Below are positions 61,794 to 64,000 of a stretch of DNA of 64,000 bases, piece by piece. The stretch is from Planococcus salinarum (GTDB taxonomy: Bacteria; Bacillota; Bacilli; Bacillales_A; Planococcaceae): assembly GCF_007004625.1 (NCBI RefSeq), contig NZ_VIFV01000001.1, positions 300,749 through 364,748 of the forward strand, read 5' to 3'. Positions within the stretch are counted from its first letter, which is position 1; each line of letters opens with the position of its first letter. The translations under genes and the position numbers were made by a program. The notes under the pieces are model-generated. The model had not been told where the DNA came from. It made no database searches and saw nothing but the letters and a program-made list of their open reading frames with translations.

Positions 61794-62414
61794 TTAAATC
61801 GGCTGCGGTGAAAATTGATAAATCAGGAACTGTTCGGCAGGATCTTTGCCAATCGACGGCATGTCAATCGATTCACGCAATTCAAAAGCCGTACTGCGTT
61901 CAAGAAACTCAATATATTCCATCGAAGGATAGTAAAGAATGATTTCCACTTTCCGGGGATAGACCTCTTGGGATCGGAGGATGTTATCGACGACCTTCAT
62001 AAAAATCTGTACGGAAAACGGATTGAAAAAATAAAACACGGTGTCAACCGGCTGAATTTCATACTCCTGCGCCATCCGGCAATCGAAGCGGATCTGATCC
62101 AGTGCAAGGCTGTGGCTGCCGTTGCGGCCATAGTCCTCGAGATTTTGCTGCGCCTCTCCGTAAAAACTGGTGTTCAATTCCACGCCCCTCGTCCGGCAGC
62201 CAAAGCGGTCATGGACATAAAAGTTCATCCGCCCTTTGCCGCTGCCGAAATCCACCACACCCGCTTCCTCGTCCATCGGGTGGCGGTTGAACAATTCCTT
62301 CAAATGTTCATAAGGCGTCGGTTCGTAGCGATTATGATGCAATGTAGCTTCAGATATCCATTGTGTTCCTGCTGTTTGGATATTCAAGTAGCGGTCCCCT
62401 TCACGTTCTTCCAT
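61794..62414 (-). CDS. Class I SAM-dependent methyltransferase-like protein
   Basis: 206 residues. Motif I VVDFGSGKGRMNFYV, acidic motif II RGVELNTSFYGEAQQNL, motif III-like TVFYFFNPFSVQIFMKVV. Lacks an NPPY motif, so small molecules or proteins are more likely substrates than DNA bases. ATG 62414 follows GGAGGG. Lies alone. Function not assigned. Confidence 0.75.
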   Translation of the reverse strand: MEEREGDRYLNIQTAGTQWISEATLHHNRYEPTPYEHLKELFNRHPMDEEAGVVDFGSGKGRMNFYVHDRFGCRTRGVELNTSFYGEAQQNLEDYGRNGSHSLALDQIRFDCRMAQEYEIQPVDTVFYFFNPFSVQIFMKVVDNILRSQEVYPRKVEIILYYPSMEYIEFLERSTAFELRESIDMPSIGKDPAEQFLIYQFSPQPI

Positions 62415-62545
62415 ATTATTCCCTCCGCATCTGCTGACAGGATTTTTCTGTTCTTCTCTATCAATACCCTAAGCCACTTGCAAATAAAAGCAGATTTTGA
62501 TAAAGTCTAGCTAATTCAATAATTCTTACTCCTTTTCACAGGAGT

Positions 62546-62781
62546 GGGATAGAGGCGCAATCACCATCAGTAAGCAGATTGAGGAGCATGGGCTCTGCAG
62601 AACTTTGCCGAAAGGGGTGCTTGCCGAAGCAGCGGAAAGCCCAGATTCCCGCTGCTGGTCCTGCATTTAAGAGATGCTGGACTGTCATGCGGTTTTACCG
62701 CATGGAGGGCTATCTGGCGCACAGTGACACACTTGGTTTGTGTTGCTGCAGCAGCAGCGGATCCTCCGCTGCTGCTTTTTT
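62546..62781 (+). ncRNA. Lysine riboswitch (L box) with terminator, upstream of dapA
   Basis: The conserved L-box blocks occur in order: GATAGAGGCGC (62548-62558), CAGTAAG, GCCGAAAGGGG (62607-62617), TTGCCGAAG, CTGGTCCTGCATT, ATGCTGGACTGTC, TGGAGGGCTATC (62703-62714). GATAG and CTATC pair to close stem P1. An intrinsic terminator follows: GCAGCAGCGGA (62749-62759)/TCCGCTGCTGC with T run to 62781. Lysine would favour premature termination before dapA. Possible promoter TTGATA (62497-62502) with a weak -10. Confidence 0.88.
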
Positions 62782-62819
62782 CATTGGCGAAGCCGGCTTT
62801 ATTTCCCGGGAAATCCTGC

Positions 62820-62924
62820 GACCGCACCTCATTGGGTGCTGACCGCACCCCGGATGATTGGAACCGCACCTCATATGCCGATAACCGCACCTCGCTGACT
62901 CAATACCGCACCTTGGATGAAATG
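62820..62924 (+). repeat. 21-nt-period tandem array 3 (core RACCGCAC)
   Basis: ACCGCACC(T/C) begins at 62821, 62842, 62863, 62884 and 62905, an exact 21-nt period in five copies; the remaining 11 or so bases of each unit differ. It sits between the riboswitch terminator and dapA. Confidence 0.95.
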
Positions 62925-62979
62925 GTCCAGTATCTAATTGTTAAAAAGAACTTATAAAATGGGAAAAGGATGGGATCAT

Positions 62980-63867
62980 ATGAACTTCGGAAAAATTATT
63001 ACAGCAATGGTGACGCCATTGGATACAAATCGCGACATCGATTTTCCTGCAACGGAAAAATTAATCGAGCACCTGATTGCCAACGGCTCCGACGGCCTCG
63101 TTGTTGCCGGCACGACCGGTGAATCGCCGACATTGACAGCAGCCGAGAAATTGGCGCTGTTCAAATTTACGGCCGAAAAAGTCAATGGCCGCATCCCCGT
63201 CATTGCGGGAACAGGCTCGAACGACACCCGCACTTCAATTGCACTGACCAAACAGGCGGAAGAAGCCGGTGTCGACGGCATCATGCTCGTTACGCCTTAT
63301 TACAATAAGCCCGCACAGGAAGGCTTGTTCCAGCATTTCAAAGCGATTGCCGAAGCAACCCGCCTGCCGGTGATGCTGTACAATATCCCCGGCCGCAGCG
63401 CGGTTAATATGGCACCTGAAACGATCATCCGCCTGTCGGCTGTCGCCAATATCGTCTCTGTCAAAGAAGCGAGCGGCAACCTTGACGCTGCGTCAATGAT
63501 TATCGAAGAGACACCGGCCGACTTCACCGTCTACAGCGGTGATGACGGCCTGACCCTGCCGCTGATGGCAATCGGCGCCGATGGCATCATCTCTGTCGCT
63601 TCGCATATCATCGGCAATGAAATGCAGGAGATGGTGGCCAATTTTACAGCAGGCAACATTAAACAGGCAGCGGCCCAGCACCGCAAACTGTTGCCGATTA
63701 TGAACGCGCTGTTTGCGGCGCCAAACCCGGTGCCGGTAAAAACTGCGTTGCAATTGATGGGCATCCAGACAGGCCAAGTCCGCCTGCCGATGATTCCGCT
63801 GAACGAAGTAGAAACCGCCACGCTGCGCCAGCTTCTCGAAGCCGGCAACATCAAAGTTTCTGTATAA
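62980..63867 (+). CDS. dapA: 4-hydroxy-tetrahydrodipicolinate synthase
   Basis: 295 residues, TIM barrel of the DapA family: GTTGESPTL (pyruvate-binding Thr pair), LYNIPGRS (catalytic Tyr) and VKEASGN (Schiff-base Lys). Condenses pyruvate and aspartate semialdehyde in the lysine/diaminopimelate pathway. ATG 62980 has AAAAGGATGG upstream. Control by the lysine riboswitch 200 bp upstream fits its job. Not next to asd or dapG here. Its 3' end is followed after 7 nt by a group II intron end. Confidence 0.95.
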   Translation: MNFGKIITAMVTPLDTNRDIDFPATEKLIEHLIANGSDGLVVAGTTGESPTLTAAEKLALFKFTAEKVNGRIPVIAGTGSNDTRTSIALTKQAEEAGVDGIMLVTPYYNKPAQEGLFQHFKAIAEATRLPVMLYNIPGRSAVNMAPETIIRLSAVANIVSVKEASGNLDAASMIIEETPADFTVYSGDDGLTLPLMAIGADGIISVASHIIGNEMQEMVANFTAGNIKQAAAQHRKLLPIMNALFAAPNPVPVKTALQLMGIQTGQVRLPMIPLNEVETATLRQLLEAGNIKVSV

Positions 63868-63874
63868 ATGAGCA

Positions 63875-64000
63875 ATCGAGTAGGAGGGAGCGATTAACTC
63901 CCGACCTCTCACACCACCGTACGTACCGTTCGGTATACGGCGGTTCAATTAAGATGCATAACGCAAAGTTTCATAACGTGCTACCAGACTTTTGAGCCCT
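63875..64000 (-). mobile_element. 3' end of a group II (class C-like) intron
   Basis: Read on the - strand. Domain V: ACCGCCGTA pairs with TACGGTGGT, with a two-base CG bulge and a TACC-GAAC-GGTA tip (about 63913-63946). Domain VI: GAGAGG...GGGAG-loop-CTCCC..CCT-A-CTC with the bulged branch-point A (about 63878-63908). The intron ends at GAT|T near 63875. The triad CGC in domain V is typical of class C introns. The rest, including any maturase gene, lies beyond the window. Confidence 0.78.

Noticed and set aside
62567..62957. Open frames over the lysine riboswitch and array 3
   Set aside because: They lie across conserved riboswitch blocks and the tandem repeats and lack ribosome sites.
63493..63948. 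Protein-coding frame antisense to the dapA end and intron
   Set aside because: It is antisense to dapA and starts in domain V of the intron; a familiar spurious frame at group II intron ends.

Overview
The window looks like a chromosome segment of a pigmented, low-to-mid GC Gram-positive of the Planococcaceae (Planococcus/Planomicrobium-like). This is inferred from Bacillus-type Shine-Dalgarno sites, SigB-type promoters, a cre box, a lysine riboswitch, and a C30 (diapo-) carotenoid cluster of the Staphylococcus/Planococcus kind. No rRNA, tRNA, prophage or CRISPR was seen.

Layout. 1-269: start of an RpiR-type regulator (partial). 526-8469: C30 carotenoid cluster in two convergent operons, cruF-plsC-crtQ-crtP (+) and crtNc-like-crtN-crtM (-), sharing a palindromic terminator. 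8.5-9.4 kb: gene-free block of long inverted-repeat elements. 9.4-16.5 kb (-): DEAD-box helicase DbpA, a circularly permuted ATP-grasp plus an alpha-E/transglutaminase fusion, two stress or surface-like proteins, and an HD-GYP protein. 16.7-24.8 kb (-): gltBD and recQ. 25-34 kb: SDR, XRE regulator, pentapeptide protein, a DUF1538 pair with a tandem PII-like protein, an ECF-type sigma factor with a repeat protein, a TagB/F-like transferase, and modular repeats. 34-45.7 kb: exonuclease III, MFS, a NERD protein followed by a 21-nt-period array, a YkuS-YtxH fusion, an MsmX-type ATPase, RlmN, VOC, and two CoA-transferases flanking a LytTR regulator. 46-52 kb: tandem MFS paralogues, a CarH/LitR-type B12 photoreceptor regulator, and an NCS2 purine permease. 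52.4-53.5 kb: a second NERD protein with a 20-nt-period array and flanking palindromes. 53.9-62.4 kb (-): NupC, DHA2 MFS, RND pump, TraB-family protein, methyltransferase. 62.5-63.9 kb: lysine riboswitch, a third 21-nt array, then dapA. 63.875 kb to the end: 3' end of a group II intron on the - strand.

Most notable. (1) Three short tandem arrays with exact 20 or 21 nt periods share a degenerate core RAYCGYRY. Two of them lie directly behind NERD-nuclease/zinc-ribbon/HTH-like genes, suggesting an undescribed protein-array module. (2) The putative light-sensing CarH/LitR gene carries a perfect inverted repeat over its own -10 box, and a near-copy in the same geometry covers the -10 box of the crtN/crtM operon 40 kb away. 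(3) Modular, hairpin-forming intergenic repeats swap cores between shared ends, and two of them begin exactly at stop codons. (4) At least four transcription units carry good SigB-type promoters.
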